From DASTSN01 sp035549175 (lineage in GTDB: Bacteria; Bacteroidota; Bacteroidia; Chitinophagales; Chitinophagaceae): 47,252 nt of DNA. The position numbers and the translations under genes are program-made. Under the pieces are notes generated by a model that was not told the origin of the DNA, made no database searches, and saw only the letters and a list, made by a program, of their open reading frames with translations. The stretch's first letter is position 1. Every line of letters starts with the position of its first letter. The stretch spans positions 1-47,252 of the forward strand of contig DASZRL010000081.1 in assembly GCA_035549175.1 (NCBI GenBank). The letters are read 5' to 3'. Shown here one piece after another: positions 1-6,950 of the stretch.

Positions 1-129
1 CATGGGGTTGAGCCTTACGCCTGGTTAAAAGACGTTTTACAACAGATCGCTGATTATCCGATTAACAAAGTACACCAACTTCTTCCGCACCGATATAACA
101 AATCATCCACATCCCGATTGCCTACTTAG
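1..129 (+). mobile_element. IS66-family transposase (TnpC), C-terminal end only
   Basis: The frame is open from base 1 to a TAG at 127-129 and encodes the last 42 residues of a protein whose start lies outside the window. The stretch GVEPYAWLKDVL, followed by IADYPINKVHQLLPH, is the characteristic C-terminal tail of IS66 TnpC transposases, which catalyse DDE-type cut-and-paste transposition. The rest of the element is to the left. A GCTTAC at 136-141 just after the stop fits the GTAAGC-type terminus of IS66 elements read outward, so the element probably ends near 141. Whether the copy is intact cannot be judged from this window. Confidence 0.85.
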
Positions 130-142
130 CCGGAGGCTTACT

Positions 143-271
143 TTGGAAACAGATGCCAGCTCTAACAACAGTTGCTTATGGCATTTACACAAAATATTCT
201 ATACTCTCGTGAAAACAACACAGATCTATGCCAAGGTTCTTCAGCAGAAGGTGTTGAACGATCTGGAATAA
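143..271 (+). pseudogene. Tyrosine recombinase/integrase, C-terminal relic
   Basis: Codons 209-271 read VKTTQIYAKVLQQKVLNDLE and then TAA. This is the conserved end of phage-type integrases, in which the catalytic tyrosine sits in the TTQIYAKV context. Upstream in the same frame, back to the presumed IS66 end at about 141, the reading is open but only loosely resembles an integrase (LHKIFYTL where MLGHTSI would be expected). No start or upstream catalytic Arg/His boxes are present. I read it as the stub of an integrase cut by the IS66 insertion and then decayed. Similar coding appears to continue after the stop (LENELRK), consistent with relaxed selection. Confidence 0.65.
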
Positions 272-326
272 TTAGAAAACGAATTAAGAAAGGTCGGGAA
301 AAAGGGCAAGTACGAATAACACATAT

Positions 327-821
327 TTATTCACCCCAAACATGAATAAACATCATCTTACTCCCGTCATTGTTTACAAGTATGTTTCCAAAGGAGGTAA
401 CAAACTCACCGGAGCCTGCTTCGGATTCCTTGGTCCCCTTGGAGTCAAATCTTAGCAGCCTCCAATCGGTCTGAGGCCACTTGTCAAAGTATGCATTCTG
501 AAACGGAGGTGGAGCTTCCTTGGAGTTGGAAATATCCCAAGTTTTTGACTGACTGGAATAGTGATAAGAGCTGTCAACAAATTTCCAACCGTGTGATTGT
601 GCAAACTTAATGACCTCTGGCACAGAGAAGGTCATAGGCTTGTTACTTTCCCAAAGGATTTCCCGATGTCCTCCCCAAGGTCCTTGATCGGAGATGTTTT
701 GTATAATGTACTTTTTATGCAATTCCGTCCAAAAGTTGCCCGGCATAACGTGTCCGCAGCTTGCCAGAAAGCATAAGGCCAGGAATAGGACGGATTGGAG
801 AAATGACGGGTGTCTGGTCAT
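327..821 (-). CDS. Putative lipoprotein of unknown function
   Basis: A 164-residue protein. Its N-terminus has a charged start (MTRHPS), a hydrophobic core (LFLALCFLASC) and a lipobox LASC with the acceptor Cys at about 22, so it is predicted to be a lipidated envelope protein. The mature part is rich in Trp, Tyr and polar residues and ends in MMFIHVWGE. I do not recognise the family. It stands alone between mobile-element debris and tRNA-Asp, and its flanks are less GC-rich than the core genome, so it may be cargo of an old genomic island. The ATG at 819-821 is the only reasonable start because it directly precedes the signal sequence. Confidence 0.65.
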   Translation of the reverse strand: MTRHPSFLQSVLFLALCFLASCGHVMPGNFWTELHKKYIIQNISDQGPWGGHREILWESNKPMTFSVPEVIKFAQSHGWKFVDSSYHYSSQSKTWDISNSKEAPPPFQNAYFDKWPQTDWRLLRFDSKGTKESEAGSGEFVTSFGNILVNNDGSKMMFIHVWGE

Positions 822-948
822 ATTACTTTTGGACTGAGTCAGTTACTAATGTATGAATTCTTTCAGGAGGAAACCACCCCACAATTTTTGGATTTCACCT
901 CACAAATCCCACACAGCAAAAACGTGGGAGTGAGAATCTAAAAGGGAA

Positions 949-982
949 AACCCTCAGCTATCTGCTTGATAAACTGAGGGTT
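949..982 (-). terminator. Bidirectional terminator after tRNA-Asp
   Basis: An inverted repeat with arms AACCCTCAG (949-957) and CTGAGGGTT (974-982) around a 16-nt loop. Read on the minus strand, the second arm runs into TTTTCCCTTTT, which suits a rho-independent terminator for the tRNA transcript. Read on the plus strand it also continues into a T-rich run. It lies 13 nt beyond the tRNA 3' end. Confidence 0.75.
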
Positions 983-995
983 TCTTTCTTTTCTG

Positions 996-1069
996 CGGAC
1001 CGGACGGGACTCGAACCCGCGACCTCTGCCGTGACAGGGCAGCATTCTAACCAACTGAACTACCGATCC
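996..1069 (-). tRNA. tRNA-Asp (anticodon GTC)
   Basis: The minus strand folds into a complete cloverleaf. The acceptor stem is GGATCGG paired with CCGGTCC, the D arm contains AGTTGGTTAGA, the anticodon stem is CTGCC/GGCAG with loop CTGTCAC (anticodon GTC), and the T arm contains GGTTCGAGTCC. The CCA end is not encoded: the sequence after the discriminator G is CAGAA. A canonical Bacteroidota promoter lies upstream and a hairpin terminator downstream, so it is a single-gene transcription unit. Its 3' end faces the integrase and IS66 remains, the usual orientation for tRNA-targeted islands. Confidence 0.97.
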
Positions 1070-1117
1070 TTCCTCGATTCATAAGATCCTCCTGGGGAGG
1101 AGCCTTTTTAGGGACGG

Positions 1118-1146
1118 CAAAGATAGGTGATTTGGCATTTTGCAAA
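1118..1146 (-). promoter_or_regulatory. Promoter for tRNA-Asp
   Basis: On the minus strand the sequence reads TTTG (1146-1143), a 17-nt spacer, then TATCTTTG (1125-1118). This matches the Bacteroidota sigma consensus TTTG / TAnnTTTG. It lies about 50 nt upstream of the mature tRNA 5' end. The rest of 1070-1360 shows no gene; a short CTCCT/AGGAG hairpin followed by T5 at 1089-1109 may be a weak plus-strand terminator. Confidence 0.7.
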
Positions 1147-1360
1147 AAAATCTTTTTTGCTCTTTTTTCCTGAACGCGAGGGTGTTACTGGCTCCATACC
1201 TTGGATGTATTAGCTGGCCTGCCCGTAAAGACTGCTCCAAGGTTTCTAGTTTTCGGAATTCCTGGGGATCCGGCAGGTCTGGATAGTCTGAGGCCTGGCA
1301 GACCCCCGGTTGACCGTATAAATTATTAATCCTTAATTTAGCCCCCTTATTTAAACGAGT

Positions 1361-2338
1361 ATGCCTTCCAACGCCCACAGACAATTCCTTGATTTCGAGA
1401 AGCCGATAAAGGATTTGATCGATGAGATTGAAAATATGAAGCACCGGCAGGAGAAGACCAAGCTGGATCTCACCGAAACCATCGAGAAACTGGAACAGAC
1501 CATCCTGGAAAGGCGCCGGGAGATCACCAAAAACTTGACGAGCTGGCAGCGTGTACAGCTGAGCCGTCACCCGGACAGGCCCTATACCCAGAAATATATC
1601 GAAAAAATGACCACCTCCTTTGTCGAGTTGTTCGGGGACCGCAACGTACGCGACGACAAGGCCATGGTCGGGGGATTTGCCACCCTGGACGGTGAAACCG
1701 TTATGATTGTGGGGCAGCAAAAGGGAATCAATACCAAAATGCGTCAGATGCGGAATTTCGGGATGGCCAACCCGGAAGGCTACCGCAAGGCGCTGCGTCT
1801 GATGAAGCTGGCGGAAAAATTCAATAAACCGGTCATCACGCTTATTGATACCCCGGGTGCCTACCCGGGCCTGGAAGCCGAGGAGCGGGGCCAGGGCGAG
1901 GCCATTGCCCGCAATATTTATGAGATGATCCGCCTGAAGGTCCCTGTGATCTGCGTCATCATCGGGGAGGGGGCCAGCGGCGGCGCCCTGGGCATCGGTG
2001 TCGGGGACCGGGTCTTTATGATGGAGAATACCTGGTATACCGTCATAAGCCCGGAAAGCTGTTCTTCGATACTGTGGAGAAGCTGGGAGAAAAAGGAAGT
2101 AGCCGCTGAACAGCTGAAGCTGACCGCGGACAAAATGCTCGGATTCGGCCTGATCGACGGGATTATCCCCGAACCTGTGGGCGGCGCGCACTGGGATTAT
2201 AACGAAGCGGCTCATATCCTGAAGGACTACCTCGTGCCTGTCCTGCGGGACCTTAAACAGATGTCGCCGGAAGAGCGGGTCAGACAGCGCATCGAGAAAT
2301 TCGGGAAGATGGGATTCTGGGAAGAAGTCAGCCAGTAA
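1361..2338 (+). CDS. accA: Acetyl-CoA carboxylase carboxyltransferase subunit alpha
   Basis: AccA (325 aa) with AccD transfers the carboxyl group from biotin on AccB to acetyl-CoA, giving malonyl-CoA for fatty-acid synthesis in the cytosol. Residues about 8-55 form the helical, charged N-terminal segment typical of the family (LDFEKPIKDLIDEIE...). The rest is the crotonase-fold carboxyltransferase domain, with RPYTQKYIE, GQQKG and the oxyanion-hole stretch GEGASGG at 202-208. Length is normal for the family. accB and accC lie 19 kb away in this window and accD is not present, so the complex is encoded at three or more loci. The ATG at 1361 begins directly before the conserved LDFEKPI segment. 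Confidence 0.97.
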   Translation: MPSNAHRQFLDFEKPIKDLIDEIENMKHRQEKTKLDLTETIEKLEQTILERRREITKNLTSWQRVQLSRHPDRPYTQKYIEKMTTSFVELFGDRNVRDDKAMVGGFATLDGETVMIVGQQKGINTKMRQMRNFGMANPEGYRKALRLMKLAEKFNKPVITLIDTPGAYPGLEAEERGQGEAIARNIYEMIRLKVPVICVIIGEGASGGALGIGVGDRVFMMENTWYTVISPESCSSILWRSWEKKEVAAEQLKLTADKMLGFGLIDGIIPEPVGGAHWDYNEAAHILKDYLVPVLRDLKQMSPEERVRQRIEKFGKMGFWEEVSQ

Positions 2339-2405
2339 GTCCATTTCCATCCTTGGTTACGTGAAATTTCCCGCCTCCGTGCCGCGCTGCTTGCGGCCAG
2401 AAGCC

Positions 2406-2413
2406 TATCTTTG
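2406..2413 (+). promoter_or_regulatory. Candidate -7 box for dapA
   Basis: TATCTTTG matches the Bacteroidota -7 consensus TAnnTTTG and lies 47 nt before the dapA ATG. No TTTG is seen at the expected -33 distance, so only the -7 half is supported. Confidence 0.4.
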
Positions 2414-2459
2414 TTTCCATGGTTTCTCAATCACCTTGTATCATTAATTTTTTTGATGT

Positions 2460-3341
2460 ATGTCGCTAAGAGAAAAATTCCGGGGTACCGGAATTGCCAT
2501 CGTTACACCCTTCCAGGCGGATGGAGCCATTGATTGGAAGCATTTTGAAAAACTGATCCATTTCTGGGTCGATGGAAAGGTGGAATACCTGGTGGTGCTC
2601 GGCACGACCGGGGAAAGCGCCACGGTACATGGTGAGGAGAAACAGCAGGTATTTTCATTCGTCAAACAGGTTACCGCCGGGCGGGTTCCCCTGGTGGCTG
2701 GCATTGGCGGCAATGATACGCGGGATGTGGTGGAGGGGTTCCGGCATTTCGACCTGTCGGGATACGAAGCCATCCTGTCTGTCAGCCCCTATTACAGTAA
2801 ACCCAATCAGGAAGGACTTTACCAGCACTATAAGACCCTGGATGCGGCCACCCCGCTTCCCCTTATTCTTTACAATGTGCCGGGACGCACCGGGCAGAAT
2901 GTAACGGCGGATACGCAGCTGCGGATTGCCCATGACTGCCGGAATATTTTTGCGACCAAGGAAGCCTCCGGAAACCTGGACCAGGTAATGCAGCTGATCA
3001 AATACAAGCCGGCCGATTTTATGGTTATCAGCGGGGATGACGGGATCACCCTGCCCTTGATTGCCTGTGGAGCCGAGGGCGTCATTTCCGTGGTGGCCAA
3101 TGCTTACCCCGCTGAATTTTCTGACATGGTTCGCCTGTGCCTTCAGGGGGATTTTGCTGCAGCCCGCCCGCTCCATTACCGGTTTACCGATATCATCGGG
3201 TCCCTGTTTTCGGAAGGCAGCCCGGCCGGGGTAAAAGCCTACCTGGCGGAAATGGGGCTTTGCAGTGAACAGGTACGTATGCCCGTCTGGCCTGTCAGCG
3301 CCCAGCACAAGGAAAAGATCCGCCGCCTGATGCAGGGATGA
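2460..3341 (+). CDS. dapA: 4-hydroxy-tetrahydrodipicolinate synthase
   Basis: DapA (293 aa) condenses pyruvate with L-aspartate semialdehyde, the first committed step to diaminopimelate and lysine. It is a (beta/alpha)8 aldolase: the GTTGES pyruvate-binding motif is at 48-53, the catalytic-triad tyrosine at Y138 (in LYNVPGRTG), and the Schiff-base lysine at K167 (in ATKEASGN). Length matches the family. A TATCTTTG box upstream suggests its own promoter. The esterase gene starts 22 nt after the stop, so the two may be co-transcribed, although no functional link is obvious. Confidence 0.96.
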   Translation: MSLREKFRGTGIAIVTPFQADGAIDWKHFEKLIHFWVDGKVEYLVVLGTTGESATVHGEEKQQVFSFVKQVTAGRVPLVAGIGGNDTRDVVEGFRHFDLSGYEAILSVSPYYSKPNQEGLYQHYKTLDAATPLPLILYNVPGRTGQNVTADTQLRIAHDCRNIFATKEASGNLDQVMQLIKYKPADFMVISGDDGITLPLIACGAEGVISVVANAYPAEFSDMVRLCLQGDFAAARPLHYRFTDIIGSLFSEGSPAGVKAYLAEMGLCSEQVRMPVWPVSAQHKEKIRRLMQG

Positions 3342-3363
3342 GCCGCGGCGCGGTTTGCAGGTT

Positions 3364-4533
3364 ATGATCACCCCAAATAAAAAATGGTTCCTGGCGGCCT
3401 CCTGCCTGCTGGGCTTATGTAGCGCGATGGGACAACACACCGTACGGATCCGGATTGAACCTCCGCCGCCGTTTCCTTCCGGCGGGACAAACCAGGCGCT
3501 TTACCTGGCCGGTACCCTGAACGGCTGGAATCCGTCGGACAGCCTGTTTCGTTTCCACCAGGAACCCGCGGGTGATTATGCACTGGACCTGGTTATCCCG
3601 GATGGCCCGGTGGAATTCAAGATTACCCGGGGCAGCTGGGCTTCCGTGGAATGTTCCACAGAGGGGTCAGCCATACCCAACCGGGCGTTTACCTCCGACC
3701 GGGATTCTTCCCTTACTATCCGGATCGCCGGCTGGGCCGATGGCTTCCAGGCTGTCTCCCCGAGAAATACCGCCAGTCCACGGGTCCGGATCCTCGATAC
3801 CGCCTTTCACATACCGGAACTGGGACGAAACCGCCGGGTATGGGTCTACCTTCCCCCCGGTTATGATGCCTCCACCCGCGCCTACCCGGTGCTGTACCTG
3901 CAGGACGGGCAGAATATTTTCGATGAAGCAACGTCCTTTGCCGGGGAATGGAAGGTCGATGAATTCATGGATTCGGTGGCTTCCGGTGGAGGCGAACCCT
4001 GGATCGTCGTGGCGGTGGATCATGGCGGTGCCCGTCGCCTGAACGAATACAATCCCTATGATCACGAGCGTTTCGGGCCGGGGGAAGGCAAGGCCTATGC
4101 CAGGTTCCTGGTTAAAACCCTGAAGAAGTATGTGGACCGGCATTTCCGGACCCGGCGGGGCCGCAAATACACTTACATCGGCGGGAGTTCCATGGGAGGA
4201 TTGATTTCCCTGTATACCGTCCTGCGGTATCCGCGTATTTTCGGAGCCGCCGGGATATTTTCTCCCTCCGTCTGGGCAGCCCCGCCGATTCAGCCTTATC
4301 TGGACCGGCGGGCTGCACGCCTGAAAACCAGGCTGTACCTGTATTGCGGAAAGGCGGAACCTGATAATATGGCCAGGGATCTGCTGGGGCTGTTTACCCG
4401 GACAGGCCGGCTGGCCCGCCGGCAGGTGACGGCCGTCATCCGCGACGGGGCCGCACATAATGAAAAGGCCTGGGCCGCAGAATTTCCCCGATTTTATTAC
4501 TGGGTTACCCAGGCAGATAAGACTCTCCCTTAA
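3364..4533 (+). CDS. Secreted esterase with N-terminal carbohydrate-binding-like domain
   Basis: A 389-residue protein with a signal peptide (hydrophobic core WFLAASCLLGLCSAM, about 8-22). Residues about 30-120 look like an immunoglobulin-like early-set/CBM48 module: YLAGTLNGW and FKITRGSW are typical. A putative-esterase (esterase D/IroE-like) alpha/beta-hydrolase domain follows. The nucleophile is Ser276 in GGSSMGG and a late histidine sits in AAHNEKAW. YLPPGYD and LYLQDGQN are family hallmarks. The substrate is unknown; relatives include siderophore, feruloyl and acetyl-xylan esterases. I chose the ATG at 3364 over an in-frame TTG at 3355 because it directly precedes the basic n-region of the signal peptide. 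Confidence 0.85.
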   Translation: MITPNKKWFLAASCLLGLCSAMGQHTVRIRIEPPPPFPSGGTNQALYLAGTLNGWNPSDSLFRFHQEPAGDYALDLVIPDGPVEFKITRGSWASVECSTEGSAIPNRAFTSDRDSSLTIRIAGWADGFQAVSPRNTASPRVRILDTAFHIPELGRNRRVWVYLPPGYDASTRAYPVLYLQDGQNIFDEATSFAGEWKVDEFMDSVASGGGEPWIVVAVDHGGARRLNEYNPYDHERFGPGEGKAYARFLVKTLKKYVDRHFRTRRGRKYTYIGGSSMGGLISLYTVLRYPRIFGAAGIFSPSVWAAPPIQPYLDRRAARLKTRLYLYCGKAEPDNMARDLLGLFTRTGRLARRQVTAVIRDGAAHNEKAWAAEFPRFYYWVTQADKTLP

Positions 4534-4538
4534 GCGGG

Positions 4539-5441
4539 TTATACGGTGTAGGTTACTCCTTCCAGAGCCAGTTCGGTATTGGCAAACACCTCCCGGGTTT
4601 CCTGCTCAAATTCCTCCAGCGTATCATATTTACTGCTGAAGTGCCCGATGAGTAATTTGCCCGCACCGGCCTTCCGGGCGATCAGCCCGGCCTGGCGTGA
4701 AGTGGTGTGAAACCGGCTTTCGGCCCGTTCGCGCAGGTTGTCGAGGTAGGTGGTTTCGTGGTAGATCAGATCTGCCTGGTGTATATGGGGCAGGATCGAT
4801 TCATCGTATTTCGTATCGGCGCAATAGGCATAAGTCTTTGCCCTGGGTCCCGGCGTGGTGACCCAGTCGTTGGGTATCCGGTTGCCGTCCCGGCCGGTAT
4901 AGTCCTCCCCGTCTTTTAGGCGCTCATAGAAGGAGGCCGGTATACCGAATTCACGGACCTTTTCGGGATCAATGCGACGGGCCCGCTTTTTTTCGGTAAA
5001 CACAAACCCATAGCATTCGATCCGGTGGTTGGTGGGGAAGCACCGGACGGAATATTTTTCCTCGTTAACCAGCAGGCCGGGGCCCTGGATGCAGTGGTAA
5101 TGCAGACGGAACGGCAGTTCAGTCTTGGCAATGGCCAGCTGCATTTCCAGGATCTGCTGGAGGGGGGCGGGGGCGAAAAGGTGAAGGTCCTGCTGGTGAT
5201 TAAGCAAGCCAAAACTGTTAATCAGGCCGATCAGTCCAAAATAATGGTCTCCGTGCAGATGGGATATGAAGATGTGGGATATCTTACTGCGGCGGATCTT
5301 GTACCGGATCATCTGGATCTGGGTCCCCTCCCCGCAATCCACCAGGAAATGATGCCCGTCCATCATGACCACCTGGCTGGTGGGATGACGGTCAAAGGCC
5401 GGTACGGCTGAATTATTTCCCAGGATGGTAACGGCGAACAT
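4539..5441 (-). CDS. rnz: Ribonuclease Z (tRNA 3'-endonuclease)
   Basis: RNase Z (300 aa) cuts the 3' trailer of pre-tRNAs. That is needed here because the tRNA-Asp in this window lacks an encoded CCA. It belongs to the metallo-beta-lactamase fold: the zinc motif HLHGDH is at 61-66, preceded by the strand LVDCGEGTQ (33-41), and further ligands come from TNHR and the C-terminal GHFSSKY. Length equals the short bacterial form. The start at 5441 gives the family N-terminus MFAVTILGNNSAVPAF; an in-frame start 17 codons upstream would add an unrelated leader. It ends 5 nt from the convergent esterase stop and follows the fructosamine-kinase gene with a 69-nt gap. Confidence 0.95.
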   Translation of the reverse strand: MFAVTILGNNSAVPAFDRHPTSQVVMMDGHHFLVDCGEGTQIQMIRYKIRRSKISHIFISHLHGDHYFGLIGLINSFGLLNHQQDLHLFAPAPLQQILEMQLAIAKTELPFRLHYHCIQGPGLLVNEEKYSVRCFPTNHRIECYGFVFTEKKRARRIDPEKVREFGIPASFYERLKDGEDYTGRDGNRIPNDWVTTPGPRAKTYAYCADTKYDESILPHIHQADLIYHETTYLDNLRERAESRFHTTSRQAGLIARKAGAGKLLIGHFSSKYDTLEEFEQETREVFANTELALEGVTYTV

Positions 5442-5510
5442 AAGGGGCTGGCCTTGGGGCGTTTTAAGGAATAAAGGTAGTAGGACTTCCACGAAACCGG
5501 GAAAGTTGCA

Positions 5511-6395
5511 TCAGGAAAGATACTTTTTTAATACCTCCTCAACGGGACGCAGGTACCGCCTTCCGAACAGGGTCAGGTGTACCAGCAGGGGGTACAGGTT
5601 ACAGACCTCCCAGGCTTCTTCATACCCGGGTTCCAGCGGGTAGTGATAATGATAGGCTTCATAAAAACGGCGGTCAAATCCCCCGAACAGCGAGGTCATC
5701 GCCAGGTCCATATACCGGTGCCCGAAATATACGGCCGGATCGATCAGGACCGGCTCGCCGCTGCGGCTGCAGAGATAGTTGCCCTGCCATAGGTCCCCAT
5801 GGAGAAGGGCCGGCCGGCAGTCGGGCAGGACTGTGGCCAGGCGGGTGTACAGCCCTTCCACGGCCCTCAGCAGGGAGCCGGGGGCCCTGCCCGCGCGCAC
5901 GGCCTGTTCGGCCATCGGATGCAGCCGCCGGCTGAAAAAAAACTCGGGCCAGGCGGTGGCGGGCCGGTTGTCCTGCGGCAGGGCCCCGATGTAATTGTTT
6001 TGCCAGAATCCGAACTGGTCGTGGCTGATCTGGTGCAGCCGGGCGAGCTGGCTGCCAAAATGGTCCCAGTATGGACGATCCGGGATACCGGAATCGACCC
6101 ATTCCAGGACGAGGAGCTGGTGGCGGGACGTTTCCAGGCAGGCAGTCACCTGTGGGATGCGGATGATGCCCTGGGCTCCCAGGCATGCCAGGCCGTCCCG
6201 CTCCCGGGCGAACATGCCGGGAAACCGTTCGCGATCATTTACCTTGAGGAAGTGGGTGTGGCCCCCTGCCTCCACCCGGTAGGTCTGGTTGATGGATCCC
6301 CCGCCAGCCGAAACAATTCGCAGATCAGGGGCGGCCCCGGAAGCCGGAGGTGCCAGGAGCTGGCCTATTACCTGTTTCAGATCAGAGGGAAGCAT
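5511..6395 (-). CDS. Fructosamine kinase family protein
   Basis: A 294-residue phosphotransferase of the fructosamine-3-kinase/aminoglycoside-phosphotransferase fold. It has a Gly-rich N-terminal lobe (GGGSINQTYRVE, 31-42), a hinge-like VLEWVDSG (96-103), the catalytic loop HGDLWQGN (199-206) and the metal-binding DPAVYFGHRYMDLAM (219-233). Homologues phosphorylate ketosamines formed by glycation so that the adduct falls off, a protein-repair role, but bacterial members may act on free sugar-amine metabolites. It lies between a STAS gene and rnz on the same strand with short gaps, so a three-gene operon is plausible. Confidence 0.9.
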   Translation of the reverse strand: MLPSDLKQVIGQLLAPPASGAAPDLRIVSAGGGSINQTYRVEAGGHTHFLKVNDRERFPGMFARERDGLACLGAQGIIRIPQVTACLETSRHQLLVLEWVDSGIPDRPYWDHFGSQLARLHQISHDQFGFWQNNYIGALPQDNRPATAWPEFFFSRRLHPMAEQAVRAGRAPGSLLRAVEGLYTRLATVLPDCRPALLHGDLWQGNYLCSRSGEPVLIDPAVYFGHRYMDLAMTSLFGGFDRRFYEAYHYHYPLEPGYEEAWEVCNLYPLLVHLTLFGRRYLRPVEEVLKKYLS

Positions 6396-6470
6396 GATTT
6401 TCCGGATGGGGACCGGGTCTATGGTTCCGGGAAGCCGGTCCGGTCTGCCGGGCCTGCAACACGCGGGGGA

Positions 6471-6857
6471 TCAGAGGGATTCCGGGTCGTCCCCCAGTAA
6501 CTCGCGCTCAATTTCCTCCATCTGTACTATGTCCCAGGCTTCGCTTTCCGTGGGGGTGACGTTCATCAGTTCCAGGAGGCCGGCCTGGTCCAGTCGCTTT
6601 TCCACGTCCCCCCGGAGTTCACAAACGACGAAAGAAGCGCCTTGTTCATAAAACTGCTGCTGGATCCGGACGAGCGCCTCTGCGGCAGCGTCCTCCAGGG
6701 ACTCCATGTCTTTCAGGACAAGCACCACATTCTTAACGTCATTTTGCAGGAAAGGAAGTAAACAAGCAGCCAGTTCGTCTGTCATAGTAGCAGAAAGCGC
6801 CGGTCCTGATAGCGTGATGACATGAAATTTCTCTTTGGTATTGATTTTGACCTCCAT
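6471..6857 (-). CDS. STAS-domain protein, anti-sigma-factor-antagonist-like
   Basis: A 128-residue protein with the beta-alpha STAS pattern: MEVKINTKEKFHVITLSG, then VKNVVLVLKD (41-50), then ASFVVCELRG (74-83). Classical SpoIIAA proteins are switched by phosphorylation of a Ser in a DSSG motif after the third strand. Here that position reads EDAAAEA (55-61), so the phosphoacceptor seems absent. An acidic C-terminal tail follows. The role is unknown: it may be a constitutive partner or a scaffold. The start at 6857 was chosen because the 14 residues upstream are a hydrophobic run not expected in a soluble STAS protein. It is divergent from clpC, 93 nt away. Confidence 0.75.
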   Translation of the reverse strand: MEVKINTKEKFHVITLSGPALSATMTDELAACLLPFLQNDVKNVVLVLKDMESLEDAAAEALVRIQQQFYEQGASFVVCELRGDVEKRLDQAGLLELMNVTPTESEAWDIVQMEEIERELLGDDPESL

Positions 6858-6950
6858 GGAGACTAGGATTATCAACAGGACGTTTATAATAAGTGGCAAA
6901 CAGGAACCAAAAATATTTGTTATTATTGTATTACAAGCAATTATTGAAAA

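Noticed and set aside
1089..1109. Hairpin CTCCT/AGGAG followed by five T as a plus-strand terminator
   Set aside because: The stem is only 5 bp and no plus-strand gene lies just upstream, so it is mentioned but not called as a feature.
1079..2350. Long open frame (423 codons) antisense to accA
   Set aside because: The translation is a composition artefact of the GC-rich antisense strand; accA on the other strand is unambiguous and full length.
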